Position numbers and translations under genes: made by a program. This document shows, piece by piece, positions 25,733 to 34,484 of a DNA stretch of 38,164 nt. Each line of letters opens with the position of its first letter. Within the stretch, counting starts at the first letter, position 1. The notes under the pieces were generated by a model. The model made no database searches and was not told the origin of the DNA. It saw only the letters and a list, made by a program, of their open reading frames with translations. The DNA is from Microcaldota archaeon (GTDB lineage: Archaea > Micrarchaeota > Micrarchaeia > Micrarchaeales > CABMGC01): the NCBI GenBank assembly GCA_028867145.1, contig JAGWGX010000006.1:1-38164 (forward strand). Direction: 5' to 3'.

Positions 25733-27142
25733 TCACACAGGTGCATAATAGGTGCTACTCACCCTAGCAGGAGTGTTTCCCCCAACGCAGTATATGTAAC
25801 CGCCATTTGAAATACAACTAGAGGTCTGAATGTTCAAAGGATATCCGGTTGTTGAAGACCAAGGAGTAAGTGCGGAGGAAACGAGATGTGAATAATAGAT
25901 GTTGTTTAGAAGGTTGCTTCCATTGCTGCCCGCTATGCAGTAGATGTAGCCTGAAATTGTCACACATAACTCGGTGTCTATACCCGCGGGATAAGAGGAT
26001 ACTGCTGTCCATGAACCTATTCCTGAAGAGGAAATTGGAGCAGTATATACTTCCGAATGTATTCCAACTCCACCTTCATAGCCACCCACGCAGACAACAT
26101 TTGAACCTATGACAACACAGCTAAGTTGATCGAGAGAAATTGGATAAGATGTTGTTTGAGTCCAGGCTCCAATTCCGCTACCCGATATAGGCGCGTAATA
26201 GGCCGCAGGATAGACAGCGCCTAAATTGTTGTAGTTAGTAACACAGTACACATAGCTTGAGGAGGTAAAACAACTTGAATACATTATGTTGCTTGGATAG
26301 CTTGTTGTTGCAGTCCAAGCTCCAACACCAGCGGAGGAGACTGTGGCATAGTAAGTATTCTGGAGTATGGTTCCAAAAAGATTCTCACCTCCAATACAAT
26401 AAAGATAGCCAGAACTTGTGACACATTGGCTGAGAGCCAAATTAAATGGATAGGAGGTAGTTGCGGTCCAGGCGCCTATTCCATTTGATGATATTGGAGC
26501 ATAATAAACATCAGCTCTTATGTTTGCAGGCCCGATTCCCCCAACGCAGTAGATGTAGCCTCCCGAGGTGGTGCAGCTGGTTCCTGCAATGACCTCGGGG
26601 TAGGAGATAGTTGAGTTCCAAGAGGAGATTGCGGCATTGAAGCTTGATGCGCTTCCAATCCCTCCAAGGGAAAGGGTCACATTTCCTGCGGTTGTGACTT
26701 TTGAGGTTACCACCGCAAATCTATCCAGTACTCCTGATTGAGTCGGAGTTGAATAGGTAAGCCATAGATAGCCCTTGAAGGGAGTGCCGAATTTGCTAGA
26801 TGTTAAAGGGCAGCTAAACTGCAAAACAGTTGTGGCGCCCGAGGCCATCTGGATATTGACGCTCTGCATTGTGGGGGCTGTCGCATTTGGGCTGCAGCCA
26901 AGCGCAGTTATTGAAATGGTGCTGATTCCTATCTCTCCAAACTTCACGCCCAGATAACCGGTAGTGTTCAGGATTGGGGTTTGACAAAGGAAGCCTGTTG
27001 TTGAAAGGCAAGCGGAGGCAAGAGAGTTTGTAGAGGTGCCAAATATCCCTAGCTGATAAAGCGCTCCAAGCACAACCGCAATGACAAGGATTGCCCATCC
27101 GTAGGTCATCAGGTACTCCATTGCACTTTGAAGCTTTGCCAT
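25733..27142 (-). CDS. class III signal-peptide surface protein, chassis B + kelch-like repeat module
   Basis: 469 aa; MAKLQSAMEYLMTYGWAILVIAVVLGALYQLGIF; then repeated 'SSGYIYCVGG...YYAPISSSGIGAWTATTSYP' units of about 50 aa. Confidence 0.85.
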   Translation of the reverse strand: MAKLQSAMEYLMTYGWAILVIAVVLGALYQLGIFGTSTNSLASACLSTTGFLCQTPILNTTGYLGVKFGEIGISTISITALGCSPNATAPTMQSVNIQMASGATTVLQFSCPLTSSKFGTPFKGYLWLTYSTPTQSGVLDRFAVVTSKVTTAGNVTLSLGGIGSASSFNAAISSWNSTISYPEVIAGTSCTTSGGYIYCVGGIGPANIRADVYYAPISSNGIGAWTATTSYPFNLALSQCVTSSGYLYCIGGENLFGTILQNTYYATVSSAGVGAWTATTSYPSNIMYSSCFTSSSYVYCVTNYNNLGAVYPAAYYAPISGSGIGAWTQTTSYPISLDQLSCVVIGSNVVCVGGYEGGVGIHSEVYTAPISSSGIGSWTAVSSYPAGIDTELCVTISGYIYCIAGSNGSNLLNNIYYSHLVSSALTPWSSTTGYPLNIQTSSCISNGGYIYCVGGNTPARVSSTYYAPV

Positions 27143-27169
27143 TAAATCAAACTATTGAAATATGTAAAA

Positions 27170-30151
27170 TTACGGCCAGGTCCTTGTTACTATCTGGCCA
27201 GATGACGAAGTGGACCCGCCACTGCATCCATTTCCTGCAGTGCGAGAAGTTGTGGTGGAGCCGTGTCCGCCGCATGCGCCAGCGTATCCGGAATATCCTG
27301 CACTGCCGCTCCAAGTGCAGCCATAGTAAACGTTAGGATCAGCCCCTCCTCCTGCACCACCGCCGCCTCCTCCGTTGCTGCCGCCAACGCCGCCGGCTGC
27401 TGATCCCACGTATCCTCCTGCGTTATTGCAGTAGAAAGTTGTAGGGGCATAGTAACCTCCTGCACCGCCGCTCCCTGCATTCACTGCAATATTGCCCTGT
27501 GTTAGCGCAGTCGAGTATGCGAGAAGCACTGTTCCGCCGCTGCCTCCTGCGCCGCCTCCGCCTCCGCCGCCCCAACCTGCGTAGTTAAACGAGCCTATCA
27601 CGTGGCTGGCCCCTGCGTCCCATCCTTTTTGCCCATTGCTTCCGCTTGCATTTATCAGGCCTGAATTTATTATGTTTCCGGCATAAATCTCAATTATCCC
27701 TCCTCCAGCGCCACCGCTGCCTCCCCATCCCCCGGCGCCATTGCTGTAGGGATCAGCTGTGGGTCCCCCAGCGCCTCCGCTCCCGCCGCCTGCGCCGCCA
27801 GATAAAGCAACATTTAGGTACTTGCTAGTTCTTGAAGCTCCTGCTGAGCCTGATACTCCTGCAACTGAGCTTCCTGCGCCCCCGCCTCCCCCTGAAAAGC
27901 TGTCCGTAACAACACCCGAATTTGTGAAGGTTTTATTTGCCTGCATATAATGCCCGTTTTCATCCACGGTTACTCCCGAATTTATGGTTATCGACCCGGA
28001 TGCGACCACATTGCAGGTCAATTTCACAGGGACCGAGTAGCTCACATCTCCGACATAGCTGCCGCAGTCCGGATTTGACGAGCTTGTCGTGGTTGTGGTT
28101 GACGCAACCCCAATTACCGCTATCCCCATTCCGCCTTGGGACCATTGAACCATCGCATTAGCGCCATTTTGGTGCGTGTAGACCAGGGAGTATGCATCTG
28201 CATACTGAGCCTGGGTTGGATAGCTATCAAGCGCAGTAAGCCCAGTCCAGATTGGTTGCCATGCGGAACTTAGGTGGCATGTGCTGCCCATTCCAATAAG
28301 TAGATCGTTTGGGATGCTTGTGGAGTACGTTGTTCGCACTTCGTATCCCGGATAATCTGGTGTACCCGAATCGGATCTTGTGGCCACGGATGGCAGGGAA
28401 ACGTTGGGGTCAAAAACCTTCCCGTTCGTTACACCAAGAACAAATAGCGCATCGTAGTAGCCTCCTGAGCCAGCAAATGTCGTGCTAACCGCGTCATTGC
28501 TGACCGCGCGCCCGGGCAGGGCGTAATAGACCCATTCTGCGGAGCATGCCCCAGGAAGAGTGGTGTACTCAAGAGTCCAGGTCAGGCCAGCCGTGTCTGA
28601 GAAGCTGTTAGGCCCCGAGCCACAACCAGCATTACAAAAAGCGAGCGCCACGAGCATATCATTTGGATTTGAGGTGGTGAACGTAGGGGAGGTGACAGTG
28701 CCTGATGTCGAATAGCCGGCAACATGGAAATCAAGTGATACGGGGGCTATCGTACTCGTAGTTGAGGTAGAGGTAGTGGTGGAGGAAGTGGTGGTGGAGG
28801 TCGAGGAAGTGGAAGATGTAGAGGTTGTGCTTGTCGTTGATGTAGAAGTTGTTGAGGTGGTGGAGGTAGAGGTGGACGTAAATGCTCCCGTCTCAGTTAT
28901 CGGGTTGTTTAGCGTTACCGATGGAGAGGTTGATGCCCCAGTGTAGCTGCCAGAACCAGTCCCGGTAAATCCGTTGAAAGCATATCCCGCGCTTGGAGTC
29001 TCACCAAGAGTTGCGCCGCTGCCAGCATTGTACCATCCGCTAACCGGAGTCAGACTTCCTCCAATTCCAGGAGAGGCAGATGTTGTCAGGAAATACTGCG
29101 TTATATAGTTTCCGTTGAGCGTGCAGTTTGCGACTCCGGATAATGTTCCGGACTGTGTTGTTGCCCCGCATCCGGAGACAAAGTTAAACAGGTACTGTAT
29201 CCCGGCGGCGCCCGCAACAGTCGTTGCAAATGAGTACGAATGAGATGTTCCCTGCCCATAGCAGAGTTGTTGCGGGAAGGATGAATACCCGACCCCATCG
29301 ACTGTCACCGCATTTGACGAGGCACCCGAAAGAGATGAAATCGAAATGGTGTAGCAAACTGGTGGCGTGAAGCTAATTATCGCATTTGCTATTTGGTTTG
29401 CAAAAGATGCTGTCACAAGCACGTTTCCAGAAACGGAGCTTGAGATATAGGAGACTGCATTTCCTGATCCGTCTGTAGTTGTTATGAGTGGATTGAGAGG
29501 GGCATTTACAGAGTTGGAAGTGAAGTTTACTGTTGCTCCGGAGAGTGGAGTACCAAGAAGCCTCACGTTTGCAGTAAGTTTGTCAAGGGAGGCTGAGAGC
29601 GCGACTTGAGAGGTGTTTTGGGGAGTTAAGGTAATGGTTATTGTTGTTGGGGAAAGAAGCGGAGATGCATGCGTGTTGAAAGAGCCAAGATAGCTTTGCC
29701 TTGCATTGTTCTGGCACTGCGAGACGCTGCCTCCAGGGCATGGGGTGTAGCTGAAGATGAATTTCCCGGAGGCAAGAGCACCTTGTGAGATTGTAGGGGT
29801 TATTGTCGCATTGCAAATTATTGCGCCACCAGGAAGGACAAAGTTTGGAATGCATGTTCCTGAAATTGAGGACATCCCACTCAGATTAAGCGTTATCCTT
29901 GGATTGATTATCGGATATGGATTTGAGTTTGTGAGGAGCATGGCCATTTTTGAGAGCATTGAGGAGGAACCCAGAATCAGATCCTGGCAGAAAACCCCTG
30001 AGGTAAAGGCGCAGGTTGAAGGGCTCAGCGTTGATGGTGCAAAGACAAACAGATAAAGAGACGCAACCACGATTACCGCGATCAAGAACGCCCATCCGTA
30101 GGTAAGAAGGTACTCCGTTGCTGACTGGATTTTTATTTTCGAGGTGCCCAC
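27170..30151 (-). CDS. class III signal-peptide surface protein, chassis A + linker + beta-rich domain + Gly-rich module type 1 (GTG start)
   Basis: 993 aa; KIKIQSATEYLLTYGWAFLIAVIVVASLYLFVFAPS; linker; SLDFHVAGYSTSGTVTSPTFTTSNPNDMLVALAFC... domain; then CGSYVGDVSYSVPVKLTCNVVASGSITINSGVTVDENGHYMQANKTFTNSGVV, homologous to the 7128-9413 C-terminus. Confidence 0.85.
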   Translation of the reverse strand: MGTSKIKIQSATEYLLTYGWAFLIAVIVVASLYLFVFAPSTLSPSTCAFTSGVFCQDLILGSSSMLSKMAMLLTNSNPYPIINPRITLNLSGMSSISGTCIPNFVLPGGAIICNATITPTISQGALASGKFIFSYTPCPGGSVSQCQNNARQSYLGSFNTHASPLLSPTTITITLTPQNTSQVALSASLDKLTANVRLLGTPLSGATVNFTSNSVNAPLNPLITTTDGSGNAVSYISSSVSGNVLVTASFANQIANAIISFTPPVCYTISISSLSGASSNAVTVDGVGYSSFPQQLCYGQGTSHSYSFATTVAGAAGIQYLFNFVSGCGATTQSGTLSGVANCTLNGNYITQYFLTTSASPGIGGSLTPVSGWYNAGSGATLGETPSAGYAFNGFTGTGSGSYTGASTSPSVTLNNPITETGAFTSTSTSTTSTTSTSTTSTTSTSSTSSTSTTTSSTTTSTSTTSTIAPVSLDFHVAGYSTSGTVTSPTFTTSNPNDMLVALAFCNAGCGSGPNSFSDTAGLTWTLEYTTLPGACSAEWVYYALPGRAVSNDAVSTTFAGSGGYYDALFVLGVTNGKVFDPNVSLPSVATRSDSGTPDYPGYEVRTTYSTSIPNDLLIGMGSTCHLSSAWQPIWTGLTALDSYPTQAQYADAYSLVYTHQNGANAMVQWSQGGMGIAVIGVASTTTTTSSSNPDCGSYVGDVSYSVPVKLTCNVVASGSITINSGVTVDENGHYMQANKTFTNSGVVTDSFSGGGGGAGSSVAGVSGSAGASRTSKYLNVALSGGAGGGSGGAGGPTADPYSNGAGGWGGSGGAGGGIIEIYAGNIINSGLINASGSNGQKGWDAGASHVIGSFNYAGWGGGGGGGAGGSGGTVLLAYSTALTQGNIAVNAGSGGAGGYYAPTTFYCNNAGGYVGSAAGGVGGSNGGGGGGAGGGADPNVYYGCTWSGSAGYSGYAGACGGHGSTTTSRTAGNGCSGGSTSSSGQIVTRTWP
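28753..28881. repeat. Thr/Ser-linker low-complexity tandem repeat inside the 27170-30151 gene
   Basis: Degenerate gttgaggt/ggaggtagaggt trinucleotide-based repeats encoding STTSTTSTSTTST. Confidence 0.7.
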
Positions 30152-30170
30152 AGATTGCTATTGAGGAGAG

Positions 30171-30184
30171 GGGATTTAAATCCC
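30171..30184. promoter_or_regulatory. perfect palindrome GGGATTTAAATCCC, candidate TATA/operator of the 27170-30151 gene
   Basis: 14-bp perfect palindrome 20-33 nt upstream of the GTG start, where the other chassis A genes carry ATTTAAG. Confidence 0.45.
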
Positions 30185-30207
30185 TTTTCCTTATTGAGAC
30201 AAAAATG

Positions 30208-30247
30208 TTTTCGGCATGGCCCAAAACTATCGTTTTTGGGCCGAAAA
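30208..30247. other. strong intergenic inverted repeat/hairpin
   Basis: TTTTCGG-CATGG-CCCAAAA ctatcgt TTTTGGGCCGAAAA: 14-bp stem with a 5-nt bulge, or 9-bp perfect GGCCCAAAA/TTTTGGGCC. Confidence 0.6.
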
Positions 30248-30338
30248 TGGGTATTTTCCGTCAAGGCACAGAGGGAAAGTCTTTAAATAATTTACTTTTC
30301 ATATTGTAGTGACCGTTTTAGCGGCGACCGTGAACAAA

Positions 30339-30713
30339 ATGGGAATTTTTGACAAACTAGGACAAGCATTTGGAGTTTCTAAGGAGCTCAGCATAGAGGA
30401 ATACATGGGATCAGCAGAGATGGAGAACGTTGACATACTCAACGAGCCAGCCGACATGTACATAAAGCCGGTTTCGATAACAAGCGAGGCGGACGTGAAG
30501 CTAATTCAGGACGAGCTAGCAAAGAAGAACATCATCCTACTAAACATCGATGAGATCAACAAGAGACCAAACACAAGGAACACGATCGTCACAAACCTTA
30601 AGGCGTACATCACAAAGATCAATGGGGACATTGCCCAGATCGATGAGTCGAGGATAATCCTCACGCCTACAAAGGTAAAGATAATCAAGAAAAGAAAGGC
30701 CTCAAAGGAGTAA
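30339..30713 (+). CDS. sepF: SepF-like cell-division protein (FtsZ membrane anchor)
   Basis: MGIFDKLGQAFGVSKELSIEEYMGSAEMENVDILNEPADMYIKPVSITSEADVKLIQDELAKKNIILLNIDEINKRPN...DIAQIDESRIILTPTKVKIIKKR; N-terminal amphipathic helix plus DUF552 core. Confidence 0.8.
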   Translation: MGIFDKLGQAFGVSKELSIEEYMGSAEMENVDILNEPADMYIKPVSITSEADVKLIQDELAKKNIILLNIDEINKRPNTRNTIVTNLKAYITKINGDIAQIDESRIILTPTKVKIIKKRKASKE

Positions 30714-31406
30714 TCACTCCTTTAGGGCGGTAATTAGCGCATGCACCTCACGAAGCGTGGGCTGTGCAAGCGCTATGATTCTTCTGAAAGTTGTCTTCAC
30801 GGTTTTCCTGTTTCTAATTCTTTTCTTTTCAATTACCCTATCGAAGACCTTGAAGAGCGCCTCGACCTCATTCTTGTTTGGGCGGTTCTGGTCATCTAGC
30901 GCAAAGTTCTGGCTTAGCTTTTTGTCAGTTAAAACGTAGAGCATTATCCCAAGGGCGTGAGAGACATTTAGCACTGGATACTCCGGATTTGTTGAGATGA
31001 AGGTCAAAAAGTCGCACATCTCCATCTCCTCCTTGGAGAGACCTGTGTCGTCCCTTCCGATTGCAAGCGCAACCTTTGTTCTCTTCCCTGCGATTTTTTT
31101 GAGTTGTGATACGAGCTGGTCAGGAAGATAGACCTTTCTGAAATCAGATTTTGCCTTTAACATAACGCCAGTTGTTCCCACCACTATGTCACAATCCTTA
31201 ACCGCGCTCCTAAAATCCGGATATATTTTTGCTCCCTCGATTAACTCGTGAGCGTGTTTTGAGTACATTATCGCGTCCTTCCCGTTCAATTTTGCGCGCG
31301 GCTTTACGATGTGGAGTTGCCTTATACCGAAGTTCTTTGATACCCTTGCGATGTACCCAAGGTTATTTTGGTACTTAGGCGAGACGATTACAACTTTCAA
31401 AATCAT
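30714..31406 (-). CDS. SPOUT RNA 2'-O-methyltransferase, TrmJ-like
   Basis: 230 aa; VSPKYQNNLGYIARVSKNFGIRQLHIVKPR, LAIGRDDTGLSKEEMEMCDFLTFISTNPEYPVLNVSHALGIMLY (SpoU/TrmH motifs 2-3). Confidence 0.88.
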   Translation of the reverse strand: MILKVVIVSPKYQNNLGYIARVSKNFGIRQLHIVKPRAKLNGKDAIMYSKHAHELIEGAKIYPDFRSAVKDCDIVVGTTGVMLKAKSDFRKVYLPDQLVSQLKKIAGKRTKVALAIGRDDTGLSKEEMEMCDFLTFISTNPEYPVLNVSHALGIMLYVLTDKKLSQNFALDDQNRPNKNEVEALFKVFDRVIEKKRIRNRKTVKTTFRRIIALAQPTLREVHALITALKE

Positions 31407-32083
31407 TATATCATCGAGAAGGCAAAGATCGCAAGCGAGTTGAGCAGGACGTGCGCAATGATGGATGGATAGAGGGACTTGCTCTTCTTGAAGACATATC
31501 CTGCGATTATTCCAAATATTATCGCCGCGATTATTTCAATCCCAAATGTGGAGTCGTAGCTTGAGTGGAGCAATCCAAAGAAGATTGCGCTTAGCACTAT
31601 CCCAAATCGCGGCACCAAAACTCCCCTAAAGAAGATTTCCTCATTTACAGGTGCAATTATTGCAGTGAAAACATAGAACCATATCGGCGCCGACTGAAGC
31701 AGCAAATTCACATTCGTGTTTATCGTAACATTTGTTATTGTGCTTACAAGATTTACCATTAGCTCAAGCACAAAGAGTGCAAAGAAGATGAGAATCCCAA
31801 GGAATACGAACTTAATTGATAATTTGTCCCTGCTAAGACCAAGTTGATCTAGGATTTGTGAGATGTTCATTCCCTTGTTTGACAAGTAGGAGAGTCCCAC
31901 CAGTGGGAAGAAAAATGATAGTCCCGCGGTCAGATAGAAATTTGCCGTGTTTATGTCAACTTTGCCACTTTGGTAGAGTTCGTAGAGAATCAGCATTGAT
32001 GCAACTACTAGCAGTAGTGCAGTGTAGAAAAAGTGGCCGACCTGGCCAGATGCCTTCTTACTTCTTGTGCGCAGAGTGATCAA
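31406..32083 (-). CDS. CPBP-family intramembrane metalloprotease
   Basis: 225 aa; multiple TM segments; APVNEEIFFRGVLVPRFG (EExxxR) and FGLLHSSY, IIAHVLLN motifs. Confidence 0.85.
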   Translation of the reverse strand: MITLRTRSKKASGQVGHFFYTALLLVVASMLILYELYQSGKVDINTANFYLTAGLSFFFPLVGLSYLSNKGMNISQILDQLGLSRDKLSIKFVFLGILIFFALFVLELMVNLVSTITNVTINTNVNLLLQSAPIWFYVFTAIIAPVNEEIFFRGVLVPRFGIVLSAIFFGLLHSSYDSTFGIEIIAAIIFGIIAGYVFKKSKSLYPSIIAHVLLNSLAIFAFSMI

Positions 32084-32264
32084 CCTTCGGGGTCGCGCTC
32101 TTTAGCTCAGTGTAGCCGCACTTTCCGCAGGCGTTTCTGTTTGCGTGCTCGCCCATCCTTGAGCCGCACTTAGGGCAGGACTTTCCAGGCTTGTATGGCG
32201 CTGGCGCCTTCTTTGCCTTTTTTGGAGCCTCCTTTGGTGCTGCTTCTTTTTTTGCGTCTGCCAT
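32058..32264 (-). CDS. rps27ae: 30S ribosomal protein S27ae (eS31)
   Basis: MADAKKEAAPKEAPKKAKKAPAPYKPGKSCPKCGSRMGEHANRNACGKCGYTELKSATPK; C-x2-C...C-x2-C zinc ribbon; beside S24e. Confidence 0.88.
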   Translation of the reverse strand: MADAKKEAAPKEAPKKAKKAPAPYKPGKSCPKCGSRMGEHANRNACGKCGYTELKSATPKVDHSAHKK

Positions 32265-32279
32265 TTTAATCACTAATTA

Positions 32280-32594
32280 TTATGCTGGTGCAGCCTCTGC
32301 TGCCTTCGCGCCCTTTGCCGCCTTCTTTGCTACCCTCGCCGCAAGGTGCTTCTTCTCAACATTCATTGCCTCCTTTGTCGAGTAGGTGTGGACTAGTATC
32401 TCGCTCTCTGTGCTTCCGTAGATCGGGTTTATGTTCACGACCACAGTCAGGTCAGGGCTCAGATTTAGCTTCTTGCAAATCTGCTCCTTTGCCTCCTCGA
32501 CTGTCGGGGTCTTGCCCTTGTGAGACATCTTGAATGATATCTCCTTTCTGCCAAGCAGCTTGTTCTCGCTCTCTGTCCCTAGTTTCAAATCCAT
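32280..32594 (-). CDS. rps24e: 30S ribosomal protein S24e
   Basis: MDLKLGTESENKLLGRKEISFKMSHKGKTPTVEEAKEQICKKLNLSPDLTVVVNINPIYGSTESEILVHTYSTKEAM. Confidence 0.9.
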   Translation of the reverse strand: MDLKLGTESENKLLGRKEISFKMSHKGKTPTVEEAKEQICKKLNLSPDLTVVVNINPIYGSTESEILVHTYSTKEAMNVEKKHLAARVAKKAAKGAKAAEAAPA

Positions 32595-32595
32595 A

Positions 32596-33000
32596 TTAAA
32601 CACCGCCGACGATTCTTGTCATCGCCTTCTTGCTCATTGCCTCTATAACCTCAATCTCAACCCCTGCCTTAACCTGGCCCCTTAGCTCGACTGGAATCTC
32701 AAGATCGTACGTCTCATATGATTCCATGTCCATTAGCTGCGCGTTGTTTCCCGAAACGGAGACAACCTGCGCCTTTGTCTTTGCAATAACCGGAGCCTCC
32801 ACGTCAGAGTGGCTTGGCTTTAGAAGCGTCTTCTTTGAACCGTCAAACATCCCGATTGCAGTGATCCTCACCTTTGCCGACCCGTGCTTTCCAGGGGCAG
32901 AGGTCTCGATGTCGACCACCTTGCACGGTATCCCATCAATAAGTATAAACCTCCCTGACTTTAGGTCACCAACTGAAACATGCATTATTTCGTCTGCCAT
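32596..33000 (-). CDS. eif5A: translation initiation factor 5A
   Basis: 134 aa; FILIDGIPCKVVDIETSAPGKHGSAKVRITAIGMFDGSKKTLLKPSHSDVEAPVI, with the hypusination-loop lysine (PGKHGSAK). Confidence 0.95.
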   Translation of the reverse strand: MADEIMHVSVGDLKSGRFILIDGIPCKVVDIETSAPGKHGSAKVRITAIGMFDGSKKTLLKPSHSDVEAPVIAKTKAQVVSVSGNNAQLMDMESYETYDLEIPVELRGQVKAGVEIEVIEAMSKKAMTRIVGGV

Positions 33001-33158
33001 AATCTCATCCTTAGTAAAAGCATATTTACTTGTGCATAAAGAGTTTTTATACCTTTAGTTGGCACACAGCTCTATTTGCATAACCTTAGTTACATCCGTA
33101 ATTCAATGGAAAACGTTATCGCAGTTATTTTAGTTAATCATAAAAAAACAATTATCAG

Positions 33159-34481
33159 TTAAGGCGTTCCGTTGCCTAATGCATTGAATGAGATTATCAC
33201 AATTCCAGAGCCTCCTGCCGCACCTGAGGTTGAGGGGCCACCGCCTCCTCCTCCGCCAGTATTGGGCGTTCCAGAAACGACAGCAGAATACGGGCTTGCG
33301 GAACCGCCTGCGCCCCCTCCGCCAGAGCCGCCGGCGCTAGGGCCGGAATAACTAGAGCCGCCTCCTCCTCCGCCGTAATATAATGAGCTTCCGGTGATGG
33401 AGCTAGAAAGGCCACTTCCACCGTTTCCCCCGCGATCGATCGCACCGTTTCCATTTGCTCCAACAGACCCCGCGCCTCCGCCACCGCCGCCTGCCCCTCC
33501 TCCTGGCGCTGCTCCGTTGCCGCCGTTGTTGCCCTGGCCCATAGTTCCAGATCCGGGACCAATGGCTTGAGTTCCTCCGCCGCCGGAGCCCCCATTTTGA
33601 GCGGGCCCGCTGTAGCCTCCGCTGCCCCCTCCTCCGCCGCCCAATGAGGTTATTGTGCTAAATGTACTATTGCCTCCAGATATTCCGTTATAGTCAGGGG
33701 ATGCAGGACCCGGCGCGCCACCATTTCCAATCGTCACAGTATAGGTTCCAGGGGATACTGCAAAGTTGCCGAAATACTGGACGCCTCCGCCGCCTCCTCC
33801 GCCCGAATAACCATATCCTCCGCCTCCGCCGCCTCCTCCAACTACGAGTACAGCAACATTACCGCTGCCGCCAGTAGAGCTAAAGGTCCCGCTTGAAGTG
33901 AAAGTGCAGATATCGTTTCCAGCAACAACGGTGAGCGTACCGCCACAAGTTGCAGCAAATAGTGCTGGCCCTCCGGTACTTGGTCCTCCTCCAAGCACTG
34001 CGATGACGTTTCCTGTTGTCGAAACCTTTCCTGTGACAACGGCAATCCTATCTACAAGTCCGGACTGCGTCGGTGTGGTATACGTAAGCCAGAGGTATCC
34101 CTTGAATCCGGTTCCAATTGCATTTGAGCTTAGTGGACAACTGAATACAAGGATTGCAGTGGAACCTTGGACAAGCTTAAAATTAACCCCCTGTGTTGAA
34201 GTCGGCGCAGTTATATTTGTAGTGCATGCGGTGTTAGTTATGGTCAAAGAGCTAGTTCCGATAGCACCAAACTTTACCGCAAGCCACCCGGTTGTGTTCA
34301 GTATAGGATTCTGGCACAAAAAGCCTGAGGAGGCAAGACAGGAGGAAGAGAAGCCTAGCTGGTTGCTGTTGAATACGCCAAGCTGGTAGAGAGCACCAAG
34401 CACAACCGCAATAATCAGGATTGCCCATCCGTAGGTCATCAGGTATTCCATTGCGCTTTGAAGTTTTGTCATAAAAACCAA
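33159..34481 (-). CDS. class III signal-peptide surface protein, chassis B + Gly-rich module type 2
   Basis: 440 aa; MTKLQSAMEYLMTYGWAILIIAVVLGALYQLGVF; CTFTSSGTFSSTGGSGNVAVLVVGGGGGGGG...GGSGIVIISFNALGNGTP. Confidence 0.85.
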   Translation of the reverse strand: MVFMTKLQSAMEYLMTYGWAILIIAVVLGALYQLGVFNSNQLGFSSSCLASSGFLCQNPILNTTGWLAVKFGAIGTSSLTITNTACTTNITAPTSTQGVNFKLVQGSTAILVFSCPLSSNAIGTGFKGYLWLTYTTPTQSGLVDRIAVVTGKVSTTGNVIAVLGGGPSTGGPALFAATCGGTLTVVAGNDICTFTSSGTFSSTGGSGNVAVLVVGGGGGGGGYGYSGGGGGGGVQYFGNFAVSPGTYTVTIGNGGAPGPASPDYNGISGGNSTFSTITSLGGGGGGSGGYSGPAQNGGSGGGGTQAIGPGSGTMGQGNNGGNGAAPGGGAGGGGGGAGSVGANGNGAIDRGGNGGSGLSSSITGSSLYYGGGGGGSSYSGPSAGGSGGGGAGGSASPYSAVVSGTPNTGGGGGGGPSTSGAAGGSGIVIISFNALGNGTP

Positions 34482-34484
34482 TAG

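Noticed and set aside
33159-34481. Possible prophage remnant because the Gly-rich domain resembles tail-fibre proteins
   Set aside because: No capsid, terminase, portal, integrase or other phage genes in the window; the proteins carry archaeal class III signal peptides and sit among housekeeping genes.
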